Shown: positions 12,003-22,963 of the stretch, in pieces
How the letters are laid out: each line of letters begins with the position of its first letter
Position numbering within the stretch: the stretch's first letter is position 1
Assembly: GCA_001692895.1 (NCBI GenBank)
Contig: KV748223.1
Location: 1,116,001-1,180,000, forward strand
Direction: 5' to 3'
From: Cenococcum geophilum 1.58
Taxonomy: Eukaryota > Ascomycota > Dothideomycetes > Gloniales > Gloniaceae
Length of the DNA: 64,000 nt
Position numbers and translations under genes: made by a program
Notes under the pieces: model-generated
Told to the model about the DNA's origin: nothing
Seen by the model: the letters and a program-made list of their open reading frames with translations, nothing else
Database searches by the model: none

Positions 12003-13139
12003 TTTTTGTTGACGTCGAGGACTATATCCAATACGGTCTTGTAAGCAAGAGCAGGGAAAGGTCGTGAAGGTGGTGGTGTTGATGCTTGTTGGGTGGGAGT
12101 CAGTGGAGCTTAGGCAGTGTGTGTACTGTTGAAATTTGCGGCGAAAAAGTTTGCAGCAATGAGGGAATCAGTCTGAAGAAGCGCTCCGCTCCCTGCTCAA
12201 TTCTGGCGGCGACGGACACGAGTTTGCGATTTGACGCGAGACAAAGCTTGGCATCCAAATCTTCGTCACCGCTCAGCGTTTGACCTTTAATATCAAAGAA
12301 TACACATAAAGCCCAAGTTTATATTTTAACTTTTAGTATTCTAATTATGATAGATTACAAAAGATATTTATTAATTTATTAAGTTAAAATATTATTGTTA
12401 AGTAGTTAAATACATATAAGAAAGTGGTTCTCATACAAGATTCGCCACAGCACCAAAGGTCTAGGACCAAGGGGGAGCTACTGCCCCACCACAAGAGCCC
12501 AATACGAGCCCCGATTATAGCGCTCACCACGAGAACAACGCCTCCAACTGCGAGCGCTGCCTTCTTCTTGCCTTCTTCCTCCTCCACTCCCCACCCTAGG
12601 ACGCCATTGGAACTACAGCTGTGCTTTTGGCGCCGCTGCTTGCAAGAGATCTACGTGGCCCACTTCCATCCTGCACGAGTGGCTTGGTTCAGCACAACCA
12701 AACGACTAGAGGGGCCGGTACATCCGTTACGCTGTCGGTTTAATCTTAACTTCGTTCATATCGCAGCAATATTGTCCGAAAACTCTGCAGACACGTTGGA
12801 GACCTTGGTCAAAGCGATCGGAGAATTGTCGACAATCTTCTATTGCTGCTAAACAGCTTTGCATATCTCAGCTATCGCCGCGTCTGACTCCGCCAACCGC
12901 ATGCCCGCTCCCTGAAACAAACCTTTGACTGAGGCTTAGCGGCCTCGATACAAGCACTTCGTTTGGGATACGGTTTGATTGCCAACTTGTAAGGCCAGTC
13001 ATTATTATCAATCTCGCGCTACCCCGCCTCTGCCGGTCTTCTCCCAGATGACTATCGAAGGATTGGAGCATGTGGTAGGTCTAGATCACGGATTGCTGAT
13101 TAAAATCTGACCAGAGAGCACCGCCCAACACCTTCAAAC
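12003..13139. other. Divergent promoter region with an AT-rich patch
   Basis: Lies between svf1 (-) and the kinase gene (+). About 12300-12420 is strikingly AT-rich with TTAA-type runs, like a small RIP-affected repeat fragment. A short minus-strand frame at 12384-12587 has a hydrophobic helix but no supporting context, so I do not call it. Confidence 0.4.
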
Positions 13140-15669
13140 ATGGCTTCCACTGAAAGTAACCAGCCTCAGCAGGCAGTGCGCTTCAGCTCTGTCAACGAAG
13201 AGATCTCCCCGGAAACGTCGCTTCAACCTGTTGAGACTCTTACATCGACCTCTGAAACCCCCAGAGAAGAGTTCAGTCCTGAAGTTCAAGAAGAGATCCG
13301 CAACTTGTCTATGAATCTCCAGAAATCAAGATGTCAGGCAAGACGAATGGAAAACTTTTCTTTTGAACCAGTCTCTCTTCCCGCATCACGAGTAAGCACA
13401 ATTTTATCATGGTAGTATTTGCCCCGCTGACAGATTACCTTAGGCTCCATCACCATCCCCAGCTTCTCGAACTCCCTCAGGTCACTCTGCATATCATTTA
13501 GGGACGACCATGAGACCATCACCTCCGGCCTCCACCATGCATTCACCTCCTCTGACACCTGCTGGAACGCTTTCACAAGATGGGAATGCTAGTCCTGGTA
13601 TAGAACAGAGAAAAGCACATATTGACCCGGCAATGATGACACCGCAAATTTCGCCCCCACACGAACCTCCGCCTACGTCAATGGATATACTACATAGTGA
13701 GAAAAAACCTGAATCGTCTGTGCTACCTGCTTCTCCTAGGGAATCACCACTGCCATCGCCCCGGCCAAAATCATTGTCGGATGTAAGCGGAGTTGTTGCA
13801 ACACATCCAAAACATGCTCCTACCTTTACTGTCGGTCCTACTGGTGACTCTTTACCTCCCTCGAGAGATACAAGCCCTTCCGGATCACCCGGAACCCACA
13901 CACCTGGAAATCAAACACCAGGTACTTCCACTCCTACGTATAGCAGGCCATTTACACCTTCGGGTGATAAAGACGACCCATACGCCCGCAACAAGCGGCC
14001 TCCACAGCCCCGGAATCTTGATGCTCTTGACGCCAGATTCATTTTCGGTGGGAGGGACTCACGAAAAAGCCATAGTTACACGTCATCAACGCCAACGGCC
14101 GCAATACCCCGCTCTCGAGCTTCTTTAGAGGTGCAAGGCAAAGAGGAAAAACGACATAGTTTTTTTGGTGGCGGAAAGCATCAAAACACCAGCGAGGATA
14201 GTGACTTCCGGCCTAGCTTGGGGGTTAAAAAGCAGGGGTCAATGTCAGAGCTGAAACGATTCTTCAAACTCGGAGGCCACAAGCATTCTAAAGAAAAACG
14301 GGCGCAATCACCCGCTCCGTCTACGAAGAGCAGCAAGACTTCTAAATCGTCCAAATCATATAAAGCGGGAACCCGAACTCCACCATCGTCGCAAGGATCA
14401 ATAAGCGTTCCGTTTGCGGATGACCACGGATTGCAAAGCAAATATGGAAAGTTCGGAAAGGTTTTGGGCTCTGGTGCTGGAGGATCCGTTCGACTCATGA
14501 AGAGAAGCAGCGATGGAGTCACATTCGCAGTAAAACAATTCAGAGCCAGGCATTCATACGAAACGGAACGCGAGTACAGCAAGAAGGTCACGGCAGAGTT
14601 CTGCGTTGGATCTACACTCCATCACGGCAACGTTATCGAAACCATGGATCTTGTCCACGAGAAGGGGAATTGGTATGTTGTCATGGAGTACGCTCCATTC
14701 GATCTCTTCGCCATCGTCATGACTGGCAAGATGAGTCGGGAGGAGATTAGTTGTGCTACACTGCAGATTCTCAACGGAGTGACTTATCTGCATAACATGG
14801 GCCTGGCACACCGGGATCTCAAGTTGGATAACGTCGTGGTCAACGAGCATGGGATCATGAAGATAATAGATTTTGGGAGTGCCGCAGTATTCCGCTATCC
14901 ATTTGAGAACGAGATAGTCTCGGCTAGTGGTAAGTGCCTCTCCGTGAGGTTGAATAGATAGATGATCTAATACGAGCTAGGAATTGTTGGCTCTGACCCT
15001 TATCTTGCACCCGAGGTATATGATCTCTCGAAGTACGACCCTCAACCTACGGATGTCTGGTCCCTCGCCATCATCTTCTGCTGCATGACACTCCGCCGGT
15101 TCCCATGGAAGGCACCTCGTCTCTCTGATAATTCGTACAAACTCTTTGTCTCGCCACCCAATGATGGACCCAAGCGGATCGAACAGCCTTCAAGGTCGAA
15201 CGTGGAGCTCTCGGAAGCAGCTGCGGATGACCGCCGTCAATCAGGACCGTACTCGGAACCAGCATCTCGCCTGCCCTCTGATGTCCCGAATAACACAGGG
15301 CATCACCATCACCACCACCATAGAAACAGGGAAAATCACCTGGAACCAGCGACAAACGAAAACCGGCCGACAAGTTCAGCGTCGACCAGCCAAAGCAAAG
15401 AGCAGCAGCAGCAAGTCATCAAAGGTCCGTGGCGGTTATTACGACTATTGCCTCGCGAGAGCAGACATATCATTGGACGCATGCTGGAGCTGGACCCGAA
15501 GAAACGTGCTACGATGGACGAGATCCTCGAAGACCGATGGGTTTCGACCAGCTCGATCTGCCGGCAGGAAGAAATTGGGACCATCATTCGAGCACTCGGA
15601 CACGAGCATACTCTTGAGCCCGGGTCGGGCGTAGGGGCGCCATCGACGACGCAATCAAACAAGAAATAA
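13140..15669 (+). CDS. Ser/Thr protein kinase, Hal4/Sat4 type
   Basis: Three exons: 13140-13391, 13444-14929 and 14981-15669, giving 808 residues. The first 440 residues are Ser/Pro/Thr-rich and look disordered. The kinase domain follows: glycine loop '[14 protein letters not shown]', catalytic Lys in 'FAVKQF', 'HRDLKLDN', 'IIDFGSA', and after the second intron '[10 protein letters not shown]' and '[10 protein letters not shown]'. An insert of about 90 residues with a His run (near 15301-15322) splits the C-lobe before '[20 protein letters not shown]'. The overall layout, long tail plus this kinase type, fits fungal Hal4/Sat4 (HAL5/NPR1 group) kinases that regulate K+ transporters and nutrient permeases at the plasma membrane. 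The His/Gln-rich insert is probably lineage-specific low complexity. The family call is from motif similarity. Confidence 0.88.
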
Positions 15670-17134
15670 ATCAAGCGTCGGTACTTGATGTAACCTTGGT
15701 AGAAGTCCCTGTCGATAGATATACATAATGAGCGGAGGGGTAAAGCGAGGATGTTGTTGGTGGAGGGGAGAAGAGGCAATCTAGAATGGTGTTTCTTTTT
15801 TTTTTCCTTTCATTGCGGGAGTTTCTGGTGTAGAAAGCTTTCCGTCCCCATGATCAAAGTTGCACGGGCAGCATGCTTTGTATTTGTGGTCGTTTTCTTT
15901 ATTTACGGCATAGGGTGAGTTCAGGAGGGGAAGGGCTTTTGAGGGGGGAACATGTTTGGCAAGACTTGCACGATCCTTTTAGATAGGGCCCAGGGATCAG
16001 GGTTTTATAGAGTGAAATAAGGCTGCGAAAACGCCATAGTCATACGTGATAGATGTGTGATTGTTTTGCAGCATGCAGTGGAAAGTCTTGGCACGGTCTG
16101 ACATGGTTGTCAAGCCAGTGGGAGGGCAGGCATGGGGGACAGACGAGGGATAGTTGAGGTCCAGTGGAGGGTCGAGGTCCAGATTCGTGTCTAACCAGGA
16201 ATCATGCAAACCAAGGGCCAAGATATATTCAAACACCAATATAACACCAATACGACACAAGCTATAACCCTTAACGCACAAGCCGGGAGTTTTACAGACG
16301 GCCTCATGCTGCATTGCTTATCTCAGTGAGCGACTCTGACGGCACCTGGCCCGCGCGCTGCAGGCTTGTCCTGCCGTCGAATTAAATTTTCACAACTTCT
16401 TAATTTAATCTAATAAGTTAATAAAGTAAACCATCTTTCTCTTCTATAGTTAATCAGATTTTTATTAAAATGTAAAGCTATTAGCTAAGTAAAGATTTAG
16501 GTAGATTTTGCGACGTTTTGCGACAAAATCGTGCCCAGGCGGGGCTCCGAGTCGCACTAAATAAGTTGCTTTTATACTATAGGGTTTTATATAAGTATTC
16601 TTAAAAAGTAGCATTAGTTATATAATTAATTAGATTTTTAAAATACGTTATTTAGAGTAAGAGTAGGGTATTAGAAAAGGTAGCAGGAAGGTTACCAGTC
16701 TGACGTCGACCCTGTGTTTTCGCCGTCCTAAAATACAGGGGTTACTGCCTCGGTTGCCGTCTGAGTTGCTTGCTGTGATAATGCATTGCGCACGTTTAAG
16801 CATCGGTCTGCAGGCGGGGCTGAGGGTTTTAACAGACTGACGACATTTGCTTATCTCTATCTTCAACACCCATGTGGCCAATCGGAGACGGGTGTTGGGG
16901 TTTGGGGCGGCTTCGCAGCTTGGCGATATGAGAGCCAATACTTGTGAGCACGTTTTCCAATCTACTTAAAGAGAATGTCACTGATCCTTTTTTCTAACCG
17001 GCAGCGAAGTCGAGGAGCTCGTCTCGTTGCCGTTACCTAACGCACTAGCTACTAATTTTCCTTTTTGCCTTTTTTAACCTTCCATTTTTCCCTTTTTGGT
17101 CAGCCTATTTGCCCCCTTCTCCATCTAAATTACC
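15670..17134. other. Intergenic with AT-rich patch and dispersed repeat
   Basis: Positions 16385-16680 are AT-rich and stop-riddled, interrupted by a GC-richer core near 16510-16560, like a RIP-hit repeat. A dispersed repeat copy follows at 16700-16790 (listed separately). The final 150 bases, pyrimidine-rich, are the likely promoter and leader of the next gene. Confidence 0.5.
16700..16790. repeat. Dispersed short repeat, copy A (internally deleted)
   Basis: Shares 'gtcgaccct', 'aaatacagggg' and 'ttgccgtctgag' in the same order with the element at 35474-35649, but lacks the middle of that element, including most of one hairpin arm. It appears to be a deleted member of the same family. Confidence 0.55.
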
Positions 17135-18600
17135 ATGGTCCGCCAGCTACCTCCGCCGCATCTCAAACACATCCCTCCTCCTCCTCCTCCTCCCCCCGCC
17201 GCTGCTGCTGTGCCGCCAAAGTTCTCTGCCGACGTCGTCGTCAACCACTACTACCACGGCGTTGGCGATAAATTGATTCCTTCCATCCCAGGTTTTCGGA
17301 CCAGTGCTGGTGAGTGCGCATTTGCAAAAGGTGCTGCAAGCTGCGGGTGTCGTACAGAAACTTTTCCCTGCGTCACAATTTTCCTGCCCTCTCGGACTTG
17401 CGCACGCGACTCCATCTCTCTCGCTCCCCAACACACCCACCACTTCAATTCCCTCAAAAAACCGTAGAAACCCTCAGAGAAACCCTCTCCAAGTTCTCAG
17501 AAGCTTAAAACCAACCCGCTAACCCTGCCTCTCAGCCTTCCTCACCTCCCTCAGCGCCAACCTCCGCCTCCCAGACGACGACCTCCTACCCTCCCCGATG
17601 TCCACACCCTCGAGCATGCGCAGCAGCGCCTCCTCGCTCTCGCTCCCGCCTCCCCCCGTCTCAACCTCCACAGCCCTCTCCGCCAACCCCTCCCCTGCCT
17701 CGACCGTTCCTACACCCCACACCCGCACCTCCCCCAACGCCGCCACCTCCGCAAACACCGACGACGCCGCCGCCCCCCCGCCGCTGCCCGAACTACGAAC
17801 CTACGTCGCGACAACCGACGACGACCGCGTCGCAGGCCTGAAGCTCGTCGCCGACAGCATCGCGCAGCAGCGACAGCTGGCGTCGCGTGCCCTGCTCTCG
17901 CACCCCGCGCACCTCGCCCTCTACGTCACGGTCCTGGCCGCCATCGCGCAGTACCTGTACCGCCGCGCCTCGGACCTGCCGCTCGTCATGACCACCTGGG
18001 CTGGCGTCACCATGGCTGTCCTGGCTGGCGTGCGCTGGGCTGCTGGCGGCTACATCTTCCTCGCCGAGGAGGTCAATTGGGAGTGGCTTGGGGAGGACAC
18101 GATGGTGGTTGTGCGGTGGGGGGAGGAGGTTATCGGGGCGTTGGTGCTGGGTTGGGCGGATGAGGTGGGCGGCGGGCGGAGGGGGAAGGGGAGGGGGAAG
18201 AAGTGCGGGAGGGGCGTGGTGAGGGCGTGGACGGTTAGGCTGAAGTATCGGGGCAAGGGGATTGGAGAGGGTTTGTTGGAGGAGGCGGTGAGGGTGTGTA
18301 TGGAGAGGGGGGCCGAGGGGGTTGAGTTTGCGGAGGATCATGCGAGTGAGTTGGCCCCTTTTTTCCCTTTTTTTTGGGAGGCGGTTTGTTGCGGTTTTTG
18401 TTTTCTGGTCTTTGGTTTGGGAGCGGGGGCTTTAGGGCTCGGAGGCGTTGCAAGGTCTAGGCTAACCTTTTTTTGCGCCAGATTCGAAGCGGTTGCTGCC
18501 GAAGTTCTATAACGGGTTTTTGGACAAGCGGGACAGGAGGGCGCGGAAGGCGTTGGAGAAGGTTGCGAATGAGAAGGGGAATTTCGGGCAGAGGAGGTAG
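17135..18600 (+). CDS. GNAT-fold N-acetyltransferase with membrane segments
   Basis: Three exons proposed: 17135-17309, 17536-18345 and 18482-18600, giving 367 residues. The N-terminus has a Pro run and a Ser/Pro-rich linker. Two hydrophobic segments follow ('LALYVTVLAAIAQYL' and 'WAGVTMAVLAGVRWAAGG'). The acetyltransferase core comes next: 'MVVVRWGEEVIGALVLG', then the CoA-binding motif 'LKYRGKGIGEGLLEEAV' (R-G-K-G-I-G). The last exon restores 'NSKRLLPKFYNGFLDKRDR'. Substrate is unknown. The 226-nt first intron is long for this window and may hide another small exon, so the N-terminus is less certain than the rest. GC content is very high across the middle exon. Confidence 0.75.
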
Positions 18601-19003
18601 ATAAAGGCTGTTGATAGAGGGCGAAGCAAGTGGGTGGCTTTGCTGGATACCTTTTATAGAGCATAGAATTTTAGTCAGGCGGATCTTCAGGACGAGTGTA
18701 TTATTTATGTCTCAGTGCTTTTTGAAGTGCTGCATGGTGATGCTGTAATGCTGTATGAAGTGCAGACGCGTCTAGAACTCGGCCTGCTGTAGTGGTTGAG
18801 GGCTTCTCTTCCCCGGCTCTCGACGACGTGATCCTGCTCTCTTTGGGGGCGGGAATATGCCCAGCTCTTCCGCCGCGGAATGTATGTGCTAGTCCCTCGC
18901 GCCTAAACTAACTATGATGTTCCTTGGGCATCGTACCGCATATACTGCATTCTCGCACCCATCCCTTTTAAACGCCAACTCCCCATTGCCTAGTTCAGCT
19001 CCC

Positions 19004-19502
19004 TCACCTTGCCTCCTCTTCTTCCTCTTCCTCCGGCGGTGGTGGATACTGTGTGCGCAGCTCCTTGATAACGTTCTATTTAGATACCACTAGTTAGCAG
19101 GACCCACCGCCGCACTTGGGCAATCGTAAGAAACAGGAGCGGCTAGGACATGCTGCTGAGATAGCGGTACGAGGAGCAATAGCTGTGGGATTGGGGTGGA
19201 TTGGCAGGAGAGAGAGGGTTGGGAGAACGACGTACGGCCAGCGCCTCGGGATTAACCCCGTTCTCGATCAGGGAGACGCAGTACGAGAGCTGTTGGCGGT
19301 TGAGGTGCGTATTCTGTCCCGTTAAAGAATATAGTCAGCCCCCTATTCCTCGTAGCAGAGCGACGAGAGCGATTCAAATGGGATGGGAGACGTGTAAGGG
19401 CACAGGAACTGGAGGACACACCAGCAGTGTTGCGATCTCGTGCAGGATGTCGATGACTTCACGCGCGGCTTGGCGCTTATCGACTTCTGGTGCCGGAGGC
19501 AT
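19004..19502 (-). CDS. mzt1: Mitotic-spindle organizing protein 1 (MOZART1)
   Basis: Three small exons, 19502-19422, 19313-19236 and 19075-19004, all joined in phase 0, giving 76 residues. The sequence runs 'AAREVIDILHEIATLLNTHL', then 'SLIENGVNPEALANVIKELR', and ends in a Pro run and a Glu-rich tail. This is the signature of MOZART1, which binds GCP3-type subunits and recruits or activates the gamma-tubulin complex at spindle pole bodies. The usual length is 70-90 residues. Donors are GTGTGT and GTACGT. Short 11-nt direct repeats ('atgcaaacagg' type) lie about 90 bases upstream of the start, near 19588-19620. Confidence 0.92.
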
Positions 19503-19652
19503 GGCTGGAGTGGGGGAGAACTGGTGTTACAACGGGGGTGGAATAAGGATGCGGAGTTTGGCGGTTTCACACGTGTTGAGAGCCCCGCGGATGCAAACAG
19601 GTGCAAACAGATGCAAACACCAGGTACGGATCTTCATCCATAGCTATCTAAA

Positions 19653-19853
19653 CATGCAGAATAAACCCGTTTGGCTGCCACCTATTACTATCTTGCTTTA
19701 TTTCTCCTCGACACGCTGAGCATGCAGAATAAACCCGTTTGGCTGCCACCTATTACTATCTTGCTTTATTTCTCCTCGACACGCTGAGCATGCAGAATAA
19801 ACCCGTTTGGCTGCCACCTATTACTATCTTGCTTTATTTCTCCTCGACACGAC
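19653..19853. repeat. Three tandem 68-bp direct repeats
   Basis: The unit starts 'catgcagaataaacccgt' at 19653, 19721 and 19789. Copies one and two are essentially identical, and copy three diverges only in its last few bases. Because 68 is not a multiple of 3, no single frame stays open through all copies, so the array is probably non-coding. Confidence 0.9.
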
Positions 19854-19926
19854 GAGTCTACTGTGGAAGAAACCGGTCTCGTATAAGTAGAGACCTATCA
19901 CCGTCTAACTGTATTTTTCCTTGATA

Positions 19927-20055
19927 TAGGAAGTCTGCTGTAGAAGAACCTGCTTAACATAGGGAATATATCATAGAGGAACCTGCTCGACATAAGAAAT
20001 CTGCTGTAGAGGAACTTGCTTAATATAAGGAATCTGCTATAGAGGAAACTGGTCT
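19927..20055. repeat. Degenerate 33-bp tandem repeats
   Basis: About four copies of a 33-bp unit built around 'tctgctgtagaggaac' and 'tgcttaatata' differ mostly by C/T and A/G changes. The array sits next to the coiled-coil gene, whose own internal repeat is also 33 bp, although the two unit sequences are not obviously the same. A decayed extension of a repeat-coding region is possible. Confidence 0.6.
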
Positions 20056-20071
20056 CGCACAAATATTATAG

Positions 20072-20647
20072 CTACATCGTCGATTGCCGCAGCCGTAATA
20101 CCAATAAACTATATATTATTAGAACGTAGGATATAGTCAATATAAGAATACTAGTTGTAGTAAAGTATATTCGCCATAACAATCGAGCCTCGTGCTCATG
20201 TACCTTCTTTATTATGTCCGACATATCCCGGTGCGACTCCGCCCTAAGTTCCGATGTATTCTGCTTCGACTCCGCCTTAAGTCCCGATATATTCTGCTTT
20301 GACTCCGCCCTAAGTTCCGATATACTCCGCGTTAACTCCGCCTTAAGTTCCGATATGCTATGTCTTATTTCCCTAGAAAATGTATCGAACTTTAAGTCGA
20401 ACTTGGACTCAAGGGTGCCGGTTTGCCAAGTGAAGCTGGTCTGGAGGCTAGTTTGGAGGTCGCTTATTTTCGTATTAGTAGACTTTTTGAAGTGATCTAG
20501 CTGTAATTTTGTCGTAGCGATATCTGACTGAAGCACAATGATCTTGTCGACAGACCAGTTCTGATAAGGGCCCTGAGAAGAGTTTTGAGAAGACGGAAGG
20601 CCATCACTATTATTATATAGTGAACCTATAGAGCTGTTAATGGCCAT
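20072..20647 (-). CDS. Coiled-coil protein with 11-residue repeats and C-terminal membrane anchor
   Basis: One open frame of 191 residues. After a Ser/Asn-rich head come helical heptad-like stretches and then repeats of 11 residues ('SELKAELTRSI', 'SELRAESKQNI', 'SGLKAESKQNT', 'SELRAESHRDM'), encoded by 33-bp direct repeats near 20214-20345. A strongly hydrophobic helix ('TSILILTISYVLIIYSLLVL') lies close to the C-terminus, suggesting a tail-anchored protein. I do not recognise a named family. Upstream and downstream sequence is partly AT-rich and repeat-bearing, so this may be a lineage-specific gene. Confidence 0.6.
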   Translation of the reverse strand: MAINSSIGSLYNNSDGLPSSQNSSQGPYQNWSVDKIIVLQSDIATTKLQLDHFKKSTNTKISDLQTSLQTSFTWQTGTLESKFDLKFDTFSREIRHSISELKAELTRSISELRAESKQNISGLKAESKQNTSELRAESHRDMSDIIKKVHEHEARLLWRIYFTTTSILILTISYVLIIYSLLVLRLRQSTM

Positions 20648-21040
20648 TTAAATCGAAGATAGGTAATAGGTTTTTACGCGTTATAGTGTAGAGAGGACCA
20701 GGTTGAGATCTGAATCCATGGACGTGACCGTGCTGACAAGCGGTGCTCTGCCGAAGAGCAGCACGTTGGAAGGTCCGGACAGTTCTGTGTAGCATTTCTA
20801 GGTGATGATAACCCAAAGCGCAAATGTCTGTTGTGAGAAAGAAAGAAGAAAGGACTTCTGCTGAGGATGCTTTAAACGTCGACTAGCGAGACCGACCACC
20901 AGTGTTGAGGCGAACCATATTTGAGCGGGCGCCCCGCTTCGCCTTGCTTTGTCTGCCTTTCAGCTTTAAAATTTCACCGCAACCACTTATTTCATCGACG
21001 AAGACCGAAAGCATTTTGAGCGCTTCAAGACACCACAAAG
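20648..21040. other. Divergent intergenic region
   Basis: Lies between the minus-strand coiled-coil gene and the plus-strand CCDC25-like gene. It should contain both promoters; no further element is recognised. Confidence 0.4.
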
Positions 21041-22017
21041 ATGGTCTACTACTTTACGAGTAATACCGTGTCTCCCGCTGCCTTTATATATGTTGGTAAA
21101 GACAAGGTTGAGAGTAAGCGCTTTAAGCTTCTAATTTGCCAAGTTCCCTTTCTGATATTATTCCAGACGAAGAGTTGATCAAATATGGCCTGGACGAGGA
21201 CGTCTGGTAAGCAGGCATCACGAAATACCTGTCCACAGTTTTCTAACGCTAAGTTAAAGGGTATGTCGGATTAACTTAAGTGAAGCAATGATCCGGTCAC
21301 CAATCTCTTATCTGTAGTTCCACGTCGACAATCTTTCCAGCGCTCATATATACCTGCGGTTGGATGAAGAAGAATCATGGGAGTCAATACCAAAGCCACT
21401 CCTGGAGGATTGTGCACAGCTGACAAAGGCAAACTCTATTGAGGGTTTAACTAAGAATTCCTTTTCACAAGAATAAAGCTAAAGCCCATCCAGGCAACAA
21501 GAAAGATAACATTACTGTTATCTACACACCATGGTCAAACCTTAAGAAAGATGGAAGCATGGCTACCGGTCAGGTGGGCTTCAAAGACCAGAGAAAGGTA
21601 AAGCATGTTGTATTTGAGCTGTTCACTACAAATTTCCTTCTAAACCCGCTATAGGTCAAGAAGATTCATGTACCCCAGAGAGAAAATCCCATCGTCAACC
21701 GCCTCAACAAGACTAAAGTTGAAAAGTTTCCCGATTTAAGACAGGAGAAGGAGAACAGGCAAAAGGAGCTGAGGCGTCGTGACAAGGCCGCTCAGCTTGC
21801 ACGGGTAAGCGAAACAAGCTGTTCAACCCCCTGGAATTCTTATCTCAGCTAATCTTCGTTCCTCGAACAGCAAAAGGAGGAGGCAAAAGTGGCCAAGGAA
21901 AGAAAGGAGAAGGCATGGCATAGAGACCATGCTTACGACGACCTTCTATCCGAAGATGCCGTAGCTTCTTCAAGCAATCAAGACCGGGATCCAGACTTCC
22001 TGGATGATTTCATGTAA
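21041..22017 (+). CDS. CCDC25/Jlp2-like protein (NFACT-R/DUF814 family)
   Basis: Seven exons: 21041-21113, 21167-21206, a single nucleotide at 21260, 21318-21444, 21494-21597, 21655-21804 and 21871-22017. The product is 213 residues: '[20 protein letters not shown]', '[20 protein letters not shown]', 'LTKANSIEG', '[15 protein letters not shown]', '[11 protein letters not shown]', a Lys/Arg/Glu-rich coiled coil, '[10 protein letters not shown]' and an acidic tail ending in Met. This matches the conserved CCDC25/Jlp2 family (NFACT-R RNA-binding fold) in content and length. The yeast homologue is poorly characterised, and human CCDC25 is reported as a DNA/NET sensor. The notable oddity is the junction in 'DVWFHVD': the frame is kept only if two adjacent introns (21207-21259 and 21261-21317) flank one G. 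Confidence 0.92.
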
Positions 22018-22368
22018 ATACACTCATATACCAGTATCGTCCTGATTCCTCCCTCCAGAATTTCTATTACTGTGGCAGGTCGCGGTTGGTATAGATTTCT
22101 CTAGAAGTACGATTCCCAACAGCAATATTCAGGAGCTTCGAATAGATGCTTCGAGGTAGATTGATGGAATATATCCTTTGGAATTGGGATAATTAGGCGC
22201 CATGTTTTGTACGATTGAGCTTTAAATTGGCAAGCAAGTCCCCATGCTCTCGTTCAGCATCCGCACGGTGTGATTGTAGACATCATATGCCGTAGCTCTA
22301 ATATGGATCTCATCTGTTTCGCTGTTGTAAAGTCTCAGTTCATGTACGCTGCTTTCAACAGATTTACT

Positions 22369-22668
22369 TTACATCTTCGGCCTTGTAGGTTTTGGTTCTG
22401 CTTGGTGGAACCAAACGAAAATTAGGTTTTTTACAATCCTGTGCTCTAAACCTGTTTCACGAGTTGCTCCTCGAAGAAACTCGATCGTGTTGTCGATTTT
22501 GCGCTGATCAAAGTTGCGTGGGTTTCCCTTTCGAAATGCTGTTCGCAGGCGATCCCGAAGAGTATATCGAGCAGGCTTGGAGAATTGGACTGCTCGAAGG
22601 CCATGCCGATAGAGGTGGCGATATGCAAGTACAATTTCACTGGCCATAGCTGGCAATATCAGTAACAT
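22369..22668 (-). CDS. LYR-motif protein (DUF1763-like)
   Basis: Single-exon frame of 99 residues. It begins with either of two ATGs (22668 or 22647), then 'IVLAYRHLYRHGLRAV' with the LYR tripeptide, 'KPARYTLRDRLRTAF', 'NTIEFLRGATRETGLEHRIV' and 'NLIFVW'. It is short, basic and helical, as expected for Complex1-LYR-like mitochondrial proteins that act as assembly factors or accessory subunits together with acyl carrier protein. The exact role of this fungal subgroup is not known to me. I keep the longer start but consider 22647 equally likely. It lies tail-to-tail with the CCDC25-like gene, 351 bases away. Confidence 0.78.
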   Translation of the reverse strand: MLLILPAMASEIVLAYRHLYRHGLRAVQFSKPARYTLRDRLRTAFRKGNPRNFDQRKIDNTIEFLRGATRETGLEHRIVKNLIFVWFHQAEPKPTRPKM

Positions 22669-22963
22669 GGGAGGCGAGATGTTCGGGATCAGCGCAATCT
22701 CGGCAAAGCGCGCTCACGTGAGCTTGGCAATAGCCGCCTTCAAAATCGCTGGCGCTTCCACCCTTCTCTCTCCACTTCATACCGCCGCATCTGCTTGCGA
22801 CAACAGCAACACTGCGGATTGTAGCAGTTGCTGGATTATAATCATCAACATTGTAGATTACTTGTAAGGCACTAGGAAAGCTAACTAACGCATTCTTGCG
22901 CTTTCTTTCTCTCTAAGTAAGACCTGCTTCAAAGCGGTCCCATGGAAGTGAGGCAAACACGAG

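Noticed and set aside
12384-12587. 67-codon minus-strand frame with a hydrophobic helix
   Set aside because: It has an ATG and a helix but no family resemblance, and its end runs into AT-rich sequence; too little to call a gene.
15301-15322. His run resembling an affinity tag
   Set aside because: It lies inside the natural low-complexity insert of the Hal4-type kinase and has no cloning-vector context.
19653-19853. Possible CRISPR-like array
   Set aside because: Three direct copies of 68 bp with no spacers between them, in a fungal genome; this is a simple tandem repeat.
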